Assembly: GCA_020073525.1 (NCBI GenBank)
Contig: JAIQFA010000054.1
Coordinates: 1-36,015 of the forward strand
Length of the DNA stretch: 36,015 nucleotides
Source: Terriglobia bacterium
Lineage (GTDB): Bacteria > Acidobacteriota > Terriglobia > Terriglobales > Acidobacteriaceae
Reading direction: 5' to 3'
Of the stretch, positions 1 through 8,900 are shown piece by piece. Below the pieces are notes generated by a model. It worked only from the letters and a program-made list of their open reading frames with translations, was not told the DNA's origin and searched no databases. The position numbers and the translations under genes were made by a program. The first letter of the stretch is position 1, and the number at the start of each line of letters is the position of its first letter.

Positions 1-693
1 TCGCGCCGCCAGATGCTGCTGGGCTGGCACTACATGGATTACTACAACCGTTCGTACGGCATGAATCAGTACCTGGCCAGCCAGGGCTACGTGGTTCTGT
101 CGGTGAATTACCGCCTGTGCATCCAGTATGGGCGCGCTTTCCGCGAGCCGGAGCACGGCGGCTGGCGCGGCGCTTCCGAGTATCAGGACATCGTGGCCGG
201 GGCCAAGTACCTGCAATCCTTGTCCTACGTGGACGCCAAGAAAATCGGCCTGTGGGGCGGCTCCTACGGCGGCTTCCTTACCGCCATGGGGCTGGCGCGC
301 AATTCCGACATCTTTGCCGCCGGAGTCGATATGCACGGCGTGCACGACTGGTCGGCGCGCATGAATCGCTTCGGAGGCGGAGGCGGCGCTGCGCCCGATC
401 AGCGCGAAGCCATGCAGTTGGCCTGGCAATCGTCGCCGGATTCTTCCATCTCAACCTGGAAGTCTCCGGTGCTGCTGATTCAGGGCGATGACGACCGCAA
501 CGTGGACTTCACCCAAACGGTGGACCTGGCGCAGCGTCTGCGGGCGCAACACGTCCCGTTCGAACAACTGGTGTTTCCCGACGAAATCCACGATTTCCTG
601 ATGTGGAAGAGCTGGGTGCGCGCCTACCGCGCCGGCGCAGAGTTCTTCGACCGGGCGCTGAAGAAGGGCGAGACCATCGGCGGGAGCAACTAG
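1..693 (+). CDS. S9 family (prolyl oligopeptidase-type) peptidase, C-terminal part
   Basis: This is the C-terminal alpha/beta-hydrolase domain of an S9 serine peptidase; the reading frame is open to the window edge, so the N-terminal beta-propeller lies outside. The nucleophile serine is in the G-G-S-Y-G-G elbow (Ser codon at 262). The acid residue probably lies in the G-D-D-D-R-N-V stretch near 487-505, and the histidine in D-E-I-H-D-F near 580-597. The order Ser-Asp-His and spacing match the dipeptidyl-peptidase IV/acylaminoacyl-peptidase group, which cleave short peptides and are usually periplasmic or cytosolic. It ends at a TAG at 691-693. Family assignment is firm; substrate cannot be told. 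Confidence 0.9.
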   Translation, partial: SRRQMLLGWHYMDYYNRSYGMNQYLASQGYVVLSVNYRLCIQYGRAFREPEHGGWRGASEYQDIVAGAKYLQSLSYVDAKKIGLWGGSYGGFLTAMGLARNSDIFAAGVDMHGVHDWSARMNRFGGGGGAAPDQREAMQLAWQSSPDSSISTWKSPVLLIQGDDDRNVDFTQTVDLAQRLRAQHVPFEQLVFPDEIHDFLMWKSWVRAYRAGAEFFDRALKKGETIGGSN

Positions 694-773
694 AGATATC
701 TCGCAAATCGGCCCCCACCCTTCGCCAAAACCGGGCGAAAGGGTGGGCCACCCGACCGAATCGAGGAGAACGG

Positions 774-962
774 ATGAAGAAGAAAAGGTCGCTGGGACTG
801 CTTCTGCTGCTGCTCGCAGTGGTCGCTTTCGTTCCGCTGACGCGGAACCAACGCTTCGCCGCTTACCGCACGGTTGACGTGGTGCAACTGCTGGGATCTG
901 GAGCGTGCCTGGGCGTTGGCTTGACGCTGGTGGTCTTTTCGCTGCGCAAGTCGTCTGACTAG
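774..962 (+). CDS. small two-helix membrane protein, hypothetical
   Basis: A 62-residue protein. The ATG at 774 is preceded by GAGGAG (763-768) at a good distance, which decides the start; longer in-frame extension runs back into the peptidase gene and lacks such a site. It has a Lys/Arg-rich N-terminus, a leucine-rich membrane segment (about residues 7-21), a short polar loop with R-N-Q-R, and a second hydrophobic segment (about 36-55) ending in a basic tail. It is probably an inner-membrane protein with both ends in the cytoplasm. I do not recognise the family. It sits 80 bases after the peptidase on the same strand. Confidence 0.6.
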   Translation: MKKKRSLGLLLLLLAVVAFVPLTRNQRFAAYRTVDVVQLLGSGACLGVGLTLVVFSLRKSSD

Positions 963-1015
963 GAGGGATGCCACCCGCCGGAGGTTGCAGGTTAGGCTGA
1001 GCGCAGCTAGATTAG

Positions 1016-1471
1016 GTGCGAGAGTTGGATCGGTACATGAAAAGGACCGTCCCGGTGGAATCTGCCTCTGCATTGATCGACGAGAGGATCAAGGAACTTG
1101 GGGACTGGCGCGGGAAGACGCTCGCGAAAGTGCGCGAAATCATACACGCGGCAGACCCTGAGATCCTCGAAGAATGGAAGTGGGTCAAGCCGACAGCGCC
1201 GGGGACTCCCGTCTTTTCCCACGGCGGCATCGTCTGCACGGGAGAGACGTACAAGAACGTCGTCAAGATGACCTTTGCCAAGGGAGCTGCATTGCAGGAC
1301 CCTTCCGGTCTATTCAACTCCAGCCTCGACGGGAATGTCAGGCGCGCCATCGACATCCACGAAGGCGACAAGGTCGATGAGGCGGCCTTGAAGGATCTCA
1401 TCCGCGCTGCCGTGGCGCTCAATCTCAAGGGCAAAAACAAGCCGAAGCCCCGGCGAACATCCCCACCCTAA
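1016..1471 (+). CDS. DUF1801 domain protein
   Basis: About 145-151 residues. The middle shows the DUF1801 (YdhG-like) pattern: a helical N-terminal part with I-D-E-R-I-K-E-L, then K-V-R-E-I-I-H-A-A-D-P, E-E-W-K-W, and a small beta part with a late L-I-R-A-A-V-A-L-N helix. The biochemical role of this family is not established; members are small soluble cytoplasmic proteins. The start is uncertain: GTG at 1016 or ATG at 1037 (which begins the conserved part), neither with a strong ribosome site. The basic Lys/Pro-rich C-terminal tail is beyond the domain. It stands alone and converges with gdhA. Confidence 0.75.
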   Translation: MRELDRYMKRTVPVESASALIDERIKELGDWRGKTLAKVREIIHAADPEILEEWKWVKPTAPGTPVFSHGGIVCTGETYKNVVKMTFAKGAALQDPSGLFNSSLDGNVRRAIDIHEGDKVDEAALKDLIRAAVALNLKGKNKPKPRRTSPP

Positions 1472-1553
1472 ATTTCGCAAAGAACGCGAAATTTAGAATG
1501 AGGCACCCGACAAGCGGGCCGACTAGCTTCATCGTCCGGAGTGCCCAGTGGGC

Positions 1554-1573
1554 GGCACGGCTGAAGCCGTGCC
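1554..1573. repeat. TGAA-loop palindrome
   Basis: Eight-base perfect arms (GGCACGGC and GCCGTGCC) around a TGAA loop in the spacer between the convergent DUF1801 and gdhA genes. The same design recurs at 5621-5640. On the plus strand it is followed by CTTTC rather than a T run, so it is a weak terminator at best; I count it among the dispersed palindromes of this genome. Confidence 0.6.
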
Positions 1574-1587
1574 CTTTCAAAGCAAAA

Positions 1588-1620
1588 TCAAAAACGCGGG
1601 AGAGATCGCTCCCTCCCGCG
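1588..1620 (-). terminator. rho-independent terminator of gdhA
   Basis: Read on the minus strand, an eight-base stem CGCGGGAG/CTCCCGCG (1595-1602 and 1613-1620) with a ten-base loop is followed by TTTTTGATTTT. It lies 35 bases beyond the gdhA stop codon, the expected place for its intrinsic terminator. Confidence 0.8.
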
Positions 1621-1654
1621 CTTATCTGAAATACATATCCGACTACAAGCTCTA

Positions 1655-3127
<1,473 letters not shown>

Positions 3128-3273
3128 TTAGATGCCTGGAGGGGAGGCTCTGCCGTGACAGGCATCACCCCGTTTCGTGACGGTCGGGTGCGAGGTTTTG
3201 TACGTAAAACACCACGCGCAGGGCATGGGAAACTCCCCAAAAAGCGCCCATTTGCGCAACAACAACGACAAGG

Positions 3274-4362
3274 TTACTTCTTGCCGGCCGGTTTTACAAC
3301 CGCCACCTTGGCCGTCACCTGCTGGCCTTTTTCCATGCCACCGACGATGACCAGGCCGCGGTGCGTAACCAGCAGGCCGCGATGATCCATGGTGGGCTCG
3401 GGAGTGTTTTCGCTGACCGTCTCCCACGCGTCGGTGTGGAGGTTGAAAGCGAAGGTCACCGGGGACGGCTCCGCAAGCTGCCCGTTATAACCAATTCCGT
3501 TGTAGTTATAGGGGTTGTCGGTTCCGCCCGAGAAATAGATTCTGCTGCCCTTTTTTTCCAGTGGCCCCGCCCCGGCGGCGATACGATAGCGCGCATTGCC
3601 GGGATGCGCCGGGAGCTTCGTCCATTCAATCTTCGTAATATCGCCCTTCTTGGGAATCTTGCCCATCCAGCATTCGCTCGAAGCGATGTACTTAGGATTG
3701 GCACCGTTCGGATTCTTGTAAGCGCCATCCACATAAACAATAGTGTCGCCGACGATGGCGCCCGCATGACCAAACACGGGAGTACCGGGAATTGGCGTGC
3801 CCTGCAGCCACGTGTCTTTATCGGTATCGTAAATCTGCACGTCGCGGACGGCGTCGCCCTTGGCCGACGACCATCCGCCAATGAGGAAAATGAAGCGGTC
3901 GCGATAAAGGCCGACGACTGCGTCATCGACGGGCACGGGAATGTCTTTGCCGCGATAGTAACGATTTTCAACCGGGACAAATACGTTCAGGTCCGATACG
4001 GTTGTCTCTCCACCCTGCGCATCGACGACATAGCCTCCGAAAATGAAAACCTGGTCGTGGAGCGCTACCGCCGATGCCGCCAGGCGTCCGGCCACTCCCG
4101 GCACAGGGCGTCTTTCCGTCCACTTGCCGGTGTCGAGATCCATTTCGTAGGTGCTTTTGGCAATGGCGTCCCAGGTCTTCTTCGGACCAATGCCCATGAA
4201 GGAATAAATCTTGGCTCCGCCTTCGTCATGAGAAATGGCTACCGCATTGTTCGAGACCGGCGCCGGGAGCGGGCTAAGCTTGGGTTCCGAGGCGGCACGA
4301 AGACGGACAACTAATAAAAGACAGATAAATACCGGCAGCAGTTTGGTCGAAGCAGATTTCAT
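3274..4362 (-). CDS. exported kelch-repeat (galactose oxidase-like beta-propeller) protein
   Basis: A 362-residue protein from ATG 4362; the open frame runs to 4611 but only this start opens a signal peptide (K-S-A-S-T-K then a hydrophobic core, cleavage likely after L-R-A-A). The mature part is a kelch propeller: repeated blades with F-I-F-G-G-Y, F-L-I-G-G-W, I-Y-F-S-G-G-T and V-I-V-G-G-M, each followed by a blade ending near a conserved W or Y (for example Y-E-M-D-L-D-T-G-K-W). The length and single-propeller layout resemble the N-acetylneuraminate epimerase NanM, but no other sialic acid genes are here, so this is only a possibility. It is probably periplasmic. The 221-base spacer to gdhA shows no clear terminator. 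Confidence 0.75.
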   Translation of the reverse strand: MKSASTKLLPVFICLLLVVRLRAASEPKLSPLPAPVSNNAVAISHDEGGAKIYSFMGIGPKKTWDAIAKSTYEMDLDTGKWTERRPVPGVAGRLAASAVALHDQVFIFGGYVVDAQGGETTVSDLNVFVPVENRYYRGKDIPVPVDDAVVGLYRDRFIFLIGGWSSAKGDAVRDVQIYDTDKDTWLQGTPIPGTPVFGHAGAIVGDTIVYVDGAYKNPNGANPKYIASSECWMGKIPKKGDITKIEWTKLPAHPGNARYRIAAGAGPLEKKGSRIYFSGGTDNPYNYNGIGYNGQLAEPSPVTFAFNLHTDAWETVSENTPEPTMDHRGLLVTHRGLVIVGGMEKGQQVTAKVAVVKPAGKK

Positions 4363-4396
4363 CGCGCTGAAATGATAGCAGCCCCGTACGTGTGGT

Positions 4397-4415
4397 GACG
4401 GGGCTTTGCCCCGTC
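4397..4415. repeat. dispersed GACGGGGC palindrome
   Basis: Perfect eight-base arms GACGGGGC/GCCCCGTC around TTT, preceded by GTGTGGT. It belongs to the same family as the hairpins at 15964, 22235, 23152 and 32488, which share a GTGTgGGGACGGG-like left flank. Confidence 0.65.
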
Positions 4416-4487
4416 CATACCGAGCAAAACTGGGCTGTTGCTTCTGGTGGCAGCAAATCCAATATTCCGATTTCGAGGAAGTATGGG

Positions 4488-4913
4488 TCAGAACCATGTA
4501 CGTTTTCGGTACTCCCGATACGCCTCCCCAAACTTTGCTTCGAGCACCGCGGCTTCCCGTCGAGCGCGGATGATCTGCATGGGAATGAGGACGAGGAAAA
4601 TGGCCAACCATTTAGGCTGCCCGGCCATCAGAAGCGCCCCTAAAACAAAGACCATACCGGAGACATAAATGGGATTACGGATCCTCGAATAGACGCCGGT
4701 GGTGACGAGCGCGGTCGCCTTGGGAACCACAGAGAAGGAGCGACCCAGGGTGTAGCGAGCGAGAATCACGCCAGCCAGGCCGATCAAACCGAGCAGAAGG
4801 CCGGCCCATCGCACCGGTCCCTCCACTCGCTCTGCCGCGTGAAACAACGCGCCGAGGCTCGCCAGTCCCACGACGAGCGGCAACCAGACGCGCCGAATCG
4901 TTGCTAGATCCAT
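4488..4913 (-). CDS. isoprenylcysteine carboxyl methyltransferase-like membrane protein
   Basis: A 141-residue membrane protein of the ICMT/PEMT-like family. It has about four hydrophobic segments (residues 10-27, 33-50, 80-97, 98-112). The SAM-binding core is visible as L-G-R-S-F-S then G-V-Y-S-R-I-R-N-P-I-Y-V-S-G (about 72-85), and the C-terminal E-A-K-F-G-E-A-Y-R-E-Y-R-K-R part is typical. Members methylate small or lipid-linked acceptors at the inner membrane; the substrate here is unknown. It starts 9 bases after the DinB-like gene on the minus strand, so the two are probably co-transcribed. Confidence 0.8.
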   Translation of the reverse strand: MDLATIRRVWLPLVVGLASLGALFHAAERVEGPVRWAGLLLGLIGLAGVILARYTLGRSFSVVPKATALVTTGVYSRIRNPIYVSGMVFVLGALLMAGQPKWLAIFLVLIPMQIIRARREAAVLEAKFGEAYREYRKRTWF

Positions 4914-4922
4914 TTTCCCTCC

Positions 4923-5402
4923 CTATTCCACGAACTCTTGCCGCACGGCGTGAATGTAATCGGTATAGGCTGGCGCAACTCCGGAAGCGCGCATCTGCAA
5001 AGCGATTTGCCCACGATGATAGGCCGAGTGAAAAAGCACGTGCATCAATATATCTCCCACGCGGCTTGACCAGAGTTCACCTTTGCTGTTGCGGTATTCG
5101 ACTTGGTCGTCGAGCGAGCCTGGCGCAAATTGGTTTGCGACCCGGGCGAGGTAATTTCGCCACGCGGTAGACATTTCGTCAGCCAGCACCAGGCAGCCGT
5201 CAATCGTCGCAGTGGGCCACACCGGCATGCTCTGGCTTTGCTGCAAGATGCGTTCGAGCCACAACTTCTGCGCCGAAAGAATGTGCGCCATACGTCCAAC
5301 CGTATCCGCGGAAACCGAACCGCTGGCACGCATCGCGGACAGACACTCGCGGTTCGCCCAATCGTCATAGGCAAACATCCGAAGAAAATCTTTGCCGTGC
5401 AT
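4923..5402 (-). CDS. DinB-family putative metal-dependent protein
   Basis: A 159-residue four-helix-bundle DinB/YfiT-like protein. The three histidines expected to bind a divalent metal are visible in M-A-H-I-L (about residue 43) and in H-S-A-Y-H-R-G-Q-I (about 129-133). D-D-W-A-N near residue 13-17 is the usual N-terminal motif. Bacterial relatives are often thiol S-transferases acting on bacillithiol or mycothiol; the activity here is unknown. ATG at 5402. First gene of a minus-strand pair with the ICMT-like gene. Confidence 0.85.
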   Translation of the reverse strand: MHGKDFLRMFAYDDWANRECLSAMRASGSVSADTVGRMAHILSAQKLWLERILQQSQSMPVWPTATIDGCLVLADEMSTAWRNYLARVANQFAPGSLDDQVEYRNSKGELWSSRVGDILMHVLFHSAYHRGQIALQMRASGVAPAYTDYIHAVRQEFVE

Positions 5403-5480
5403 GGAAAGCCCCTTTTCGACAGGACCCGCCGCGCCGCAAAGCAGGAGGCGCGTTGCGACTGGCTTCGCAAAGACGATACG

Positions 5481-6599
5481 ATGACAGACACCACGATGAC
5501 AAACGGTGCCACGTCAGCCACGGCGGAGCTTCAGCGGCTCAACAGCAGGCTGATGGAGTATTATCGCCGCCACAGTTTCACCGCAGCGGCCAAAGCCGGT
5601 CCTCAAATTAGGCCTTTCATCGCAGCGCTGAAGCGCTGCGCCACCCAAAATCTGGGCTCCGTAATTGTTCTCGCCGTCTCAGTGGTTACCGCTTCACTCT
5701 GCATAGTGTGCATGCCCAATCAAGCACAGGCGCAGACTCAGACGCAAGCCCAAACCCGCCAGCAACTACTCCAGGAATTGGAGTCGGGCCAGTTGCGGGA
5801 TGCCGTCCTGCTGGGTCAGCAGGCGGTTTCGCGTTGGCCGCGCGATGCGCAATTCAGGCACTACCTGGGCGTGGCTTATTTCAAGACCGGCGATATCAAG
5901 CAAGCGCAGGAACAACTCACGCGAGCCCGCGAGCTGGACCCGAAAGACTCCGCGACACATTTTGACTTGGCGCTGGTGTTCTTGAGCCAGCCGGATTACG
6001 TGGCAGCCGCGGACGAACTTCAAGCGGCGGTCCAGTTCGACCCTTCCAATGCGCTCGCCCACGTGCTGTTGGGTCGGGCGTATCTGAATTCGAATCGCAG
6101 CCTGCAGGCGGTCGAAGAATTCAAAACCGCTCTGAAGCTCGACCCGGCAATGAAGCTCGGGCACTACCATCTAGGATTTGCCTACTTCAGTCTCGGACGG
6201 AACGACGAAGCCATCGTCGAATATAAAGAGGAGTTGCGCCGATCGGGCGAAAGCCCCGCCGTAGTTTACGCCCTGGGACATTCGCTGCTCGCGAGCGGAA
6301 AGTATGATGCTGCCCTGACCTATTTGCGGCGTGGCACAGAACTGGACGCACGCAATTCCGACGTATGGTACGACCTGGGCAAGGCGCAAGCGCTTCTAGA
6401 ACAGTGGACTCAAGCTGAGGCGTCTTTGCGGAAAGCAGCGGAACTGAACCCAAAAGAACCCAGCTCGCATTATCAGTTGGCACGCGTCCTGGAAAAGCTC
6501 GGCAGGACCGAAGAAGCTCGCAGCGAACGAGCGCGCTTCGCGGAACTGAAGAAGGCGCAACCGGCCACGGCGGGCATGGCCACTGGGCGCGATCAATGA
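5481..6599 (+). CDS. membrane-anchored or exported TPR protein
   Basis: A 372-residue protein. A short N-terminal stretch is followed by a hydrophobic segment (about residues 59-78, V-I-V-L-A-V-S-V-V-T) and a Q-A/Q-T rich linker, so it is anchored or exported. From about residue 95 to 360 there are about seven to eight tetratricopeptide repeats with the W-x-x-L-G/Y/A-x-x-x-P pattern, ending in a charged tail. TPRs bind proteins. The start is uncertain: ATG 5481, 5496 or 5553 are in frame, none with a strong ribosome site, and a genomic palindrome (5621-5640) lies inside this N-terminal part. The last codons overlap the next gene by ATGA, so the two are translationally coupled. Confidence 0.8.
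   Translation: MTDTTMTNGATSATAELQRLNSRLMEYYRRHSFTAAAKAGPQIRPFIAALKRCATQNLGSVIVLAVSVVTASLCIVCMPNQAQAQTQTQAQTRQQLLQELESGQLRDAVLLGQQAVSRWPRDAQFRHYLGVAYFKTGDIKQAQEQLTRARELDPKDSATHFDLALVFLSQPDYVAAADELQAAVQFDPSNALAHVLLGRAYLNSNRSLQAVEEFKTALKLDPAMKLGHYHLGFAYFSLGRNDEAIVEYKEELRRSGESPAVVYALGHSLLASGKYDAALTYLRRGTELDARNSDVWYDLGKAQALLEQWTQAEASLRKAAELNPKEPSSHYQLARVLEKLGRTEEARSERARFAELKKAQPATAGMATGRDQ
5621..5640. repeat. TGAA-loop palindrome inside coding sequence
   Basis: Perfect eight-base arms CGCAGCGC/GCGCTGCG around TGAA, the same layout as the intergenic hairpin at 1554-1573, but lying in the N-terminal coding region of the TPR gene, where it encodes A-A-L-K-R-C-A. Confidence 0.6.
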
Positions 6600-8419
6600 C
6601 GCAATCAATAACGATGCGGTTATCGAGGAGAGGCCTGCGCGTCACGATGGCAGCGGCCGCCCTGGTGGTGGTACTGACAGGCGGTTGGATTTTGCGCGGA
6701 GCCGCGCAAACAACTGCGCCGAAGAAAACTCCACCGGCAACTAAGCGTCCGGCCACCCGGCCTTCGACTACACAAAAGCCGGGCACCAAGACTCCCGCCA
6801 ATTCACCGTGGTTCGTTGACGTCACGCACGCCGCGGGCATCGACTTTCACCTGAACTGCGGCAGCCCGGAGAAGCTTTACATCGTCGAAACTCAATGTGG
6901 TGGCGCCGCCGCGTTCGACTACGACAACGATGGCTGGATGGACATTCTGCTCGTGGATGGATCTTCCATCGAGGACTACCGCGCCGGCAAGTGCCATCCG
7001 CCGCGCCTCTATCACAACAACCACGACGGCACCTTCACTGACGTCTCGGCGAAGTCAGGCCTGAATTTTTGCGGCTGGGGATACGGCGTGGCCATCGGAG
7101 ATTTCGACAACGACGGCTGGGAAGACGTCTACATCACCGGCTTCCACGGTTCGGCGCTTTACCACAACAACCACGACGGCACCTTCACCGACGTCACCGC
7201 GAAAGCCGGCATTGCCAACGCCGATCGCTGGGGAACCAGTGCCGCCTTCGGCGATTATGACAATGACGGCAACCTCGATCTCTACGTAGCGAACTACGTC
7301 GACGTCGACATCAATAACCTCCCGCAGTTCGGCAGCAGCGTGTTCTGCCAGTACCGTGGCATCCCGGTTAATTGCGGGCCGCGCGGATTGAAGGGCGCGC
7401 GCGACCGTCTCTACCACAACAACGGCGACGGGACGTTCACCGATGTCACTGAGAAACTCGGCATCGATCCCGCAGACTATTATGGGCTCGGTGTGCTGTG
7501 GCTCGATTACGACAAAGACGGCTGCCTCGACCTTTACGTAGCCAACGATTCTTCGCCGAGCCTGCTTTATCACAACAATTGCAGGGGAGGATTCACCGAA
7601 GTCGGCGCCGAGGCCGGGACAGCCTACAGTTCCGACGGCCACGAACAGGCGGGCATGGGCGCTGACTCTGCCGACTACGATCGCGACGGATGGCCCGACA
7701 TTGTGAAAACCAATTTCTCCGACGACGACAACAACCTTTATCACAACGATCACAACGGCGAGTTCACCGACGTGGCCGGAGCCGCGGGCATTGGAAGCAT
7801 CAGCAATCCTTATCTGGGTTTTGGCGCGAAGTTTCTCGACTACGACAACGACGGATGGCCGGACCTCTTCATCGCCAACGGGCATGTAGACCCTCAGGTC
7901 GAGGGACAGTCTTTCGGTGTGGGCTATGCCGAACGGCCATTTCTATTTCACAACCTGAAAAACGGAAAGTTCGAAGAAGTCGCCGAGAAGGCGGGCGGCG
8001 CACTCACGAAAAAATATGTTGGCCGCGCCGCCCTGACCGCGGATTTCTGGAACCGCGGCCTTCAGGACTTGCTGTTCACCAATCTTGAGGGTGCGCCGGT
8101 TCTGCTGCGAAATGAAGTTCCCTCACCCGGCCACTGGCTGCGGATCAAAACCATGGGCAGCAAGTCAAACCGCGATGGCTTCGGCGCAAAGGTAGAGATC
8201 ACTGCCGAGGGCGTAACGCGCTATACAGAAGTCCGCGCCGGAAGCAGCTTTGAGAGTTCGAGCGACCCACGCGTCCATTTCGGCGTGGGCGCAGCGACTC
8301 GGGTCGACGCGATCATCATCCGCTGGCCAAGCGGGCAGGTCGACAAAGTGGGACCCGAGTCGGCAGACCAGGAACTGGTCATCCAAGAAGGACGCGGCGT
8401 CATTCAAAGAAATCGCTAG
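6596..8419 (+). CDS. exported CRTAC1-like FG-GAP/VCBS repeat protein with ASPIC/UnbV domain
   Basis: A 607-residue protein. The N-terminus has a basic start and a hydrophobic segment (about 18-38), then a Thr/Pro/Lys-rich linker (about 40-68). Six calcium-loop repeats of the form D-[YF]-D-x-D-G-x-x-D-[IL] follow (at about 104, 165, 222, 303, 362 and 418), alternating with L-Y-H-N-N-x-x-G-x-F-T-D-V strands, which predicts a seven-bladed propeller. The C-terminal ASPIC/UnbV domain (about 510-600) shows G-H-W-L-R-I-K, R-D-G-F-G-A-K-V and V-H-F-G-V-G then I-I-I-R-W-P-S-G. Role: probably extracellular or surface protein binding; function in bacteria is unknown. It overlaps the TPR gene by four bases (ATGA), so the pair is one operon. 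Confidence 0.92.
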   Translation: MTQSITMRLSRRGLRVTMAAAALVVVLTGGWILRGAAQTTAPKKTPPATKRPATRPSTTQKPGTKTPANSPWFVDVTHAAGIDFHLNCGSPEKLYIVETQCGGAAAFDYDNDGWMDILLVDGSSIEDYRAGKCHPPRLYHNNHDGTFTDVSAKSGLNFCGWGYGVAIGDFDNDGWEDVYITGFHGSALYHNNHDGTFTDVTAKAGIANADRWGTSAAFGDYDNDGNLDLYVANYVDVDINNLPQFGSSVFCQYRGIPVNCGPRGLKGARDRLYHNNGDGTFTDVTEKLGIDPADYYGLGVLWLDYDKDGCLDLYVANDSSPSLLYHNNCRGGFTEVGAEAGTAYSSDGHEQAGMGADSADYDRDGWPDIVKTNFSDDDNNLYHNDHNGEFTDVAGAAGIGSISNPYLGFGAKFLDYDNDGWPDLFIANGHVDPQVEGQSFGVGYAERPFLFHNLKNGKFEEVAEKAGGALTKKYVGRAALTADFWNRGLQDLLFTNLEGAPVLLRNEVPSPGHWLRIKTMGSKSNRDGFGAKVEITAEGVTRYTEVRAGSSFESSSDPRVHFGVGAATRVDAIIIRWPSGQVDKVGPESADQELVIQEGRGVIQRNR

Positions 8420-8691
8420 CTAAATCCTGAAGTGGCGTCAACCGCACGCCGTTGTGACCTTCGACGCAGGAGACCCCACAGGTCACCGGCAAATGTGATG
8501 AATCTACGGAATTTGGTAGTTTAGCCCACCGTGATCTTCAGTTACTCATAGATGCAGGGGCGAATCGCGCCGTAAGTGTTTGAAACGTAGGGAAATGCAG
8601 TTTGGAGCCACAAGTGCCTCACTACCGCAAAAGTACTATCTGTTGTCGTTTCGAGCTAGACGGAAGTGGGTTTCGGAATCATCAAGATAGG
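8420..8691. other. long leader/spacer before TonB receptor gene
   Basis: This is the first part of a 481-base gap without a gene (8420-8900). I see no convincing open frame, terminator or structured RNA in it. Base composition is lower in GC than in the genes, as expected for a regulatory spacer. Confidence 0.5.
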
Positions 8692-8720
8692 TTGACAAAA
8701 CACTTGTCAAGGTTCAGAAT
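8692..8720 (+). promoter_or_regulatory. candidate sigma-70 promoter with embedded inverted repeat
   Basis: TTGACA at 8692-8697 and CAGAAT at 8715-8720 with a 17-base spacer give a good -35 and a fair -10 box. The -35 box is inside a perfect seven-base inverted repeat, TTGACAA and TTGTCAA separated by AACAC (8692-8710), which could be a repressor or activator operator. The resulting leader to the ATG at 8901 would be about 170 bases. Confidence 0.45.
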
Positions 8721-8900
8721 TCTGCGCACTTCGCAGTAGCAAGAAATGCACTACCCACCGCTGATGAGTTCTGGGCTGGGGGGATTCTAAGAGTTCGACA
8801 GGCAACAAGGATTAGCAAGACAGGTTCGCAGCAGAGTTTTTCCGTGCATGCGTGCACACCACAAAAACCACGTGCCACAGTTTCCAGGGGGTAGGTAAAA

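Noticed and set aside
3361..4314. 317-residue plus-strand frame opposite the kelch gene
   Set aside because: Antisense shadow; the kelch protein with signal peptide is clearly the real product.
7055..7885. 276-residue minus-strand frame with Val/Ile-rich runs
   Set aside because: Mirror of the repeated Asp/Asn/Gly codons of the FG-GAP repeats on the other strand.
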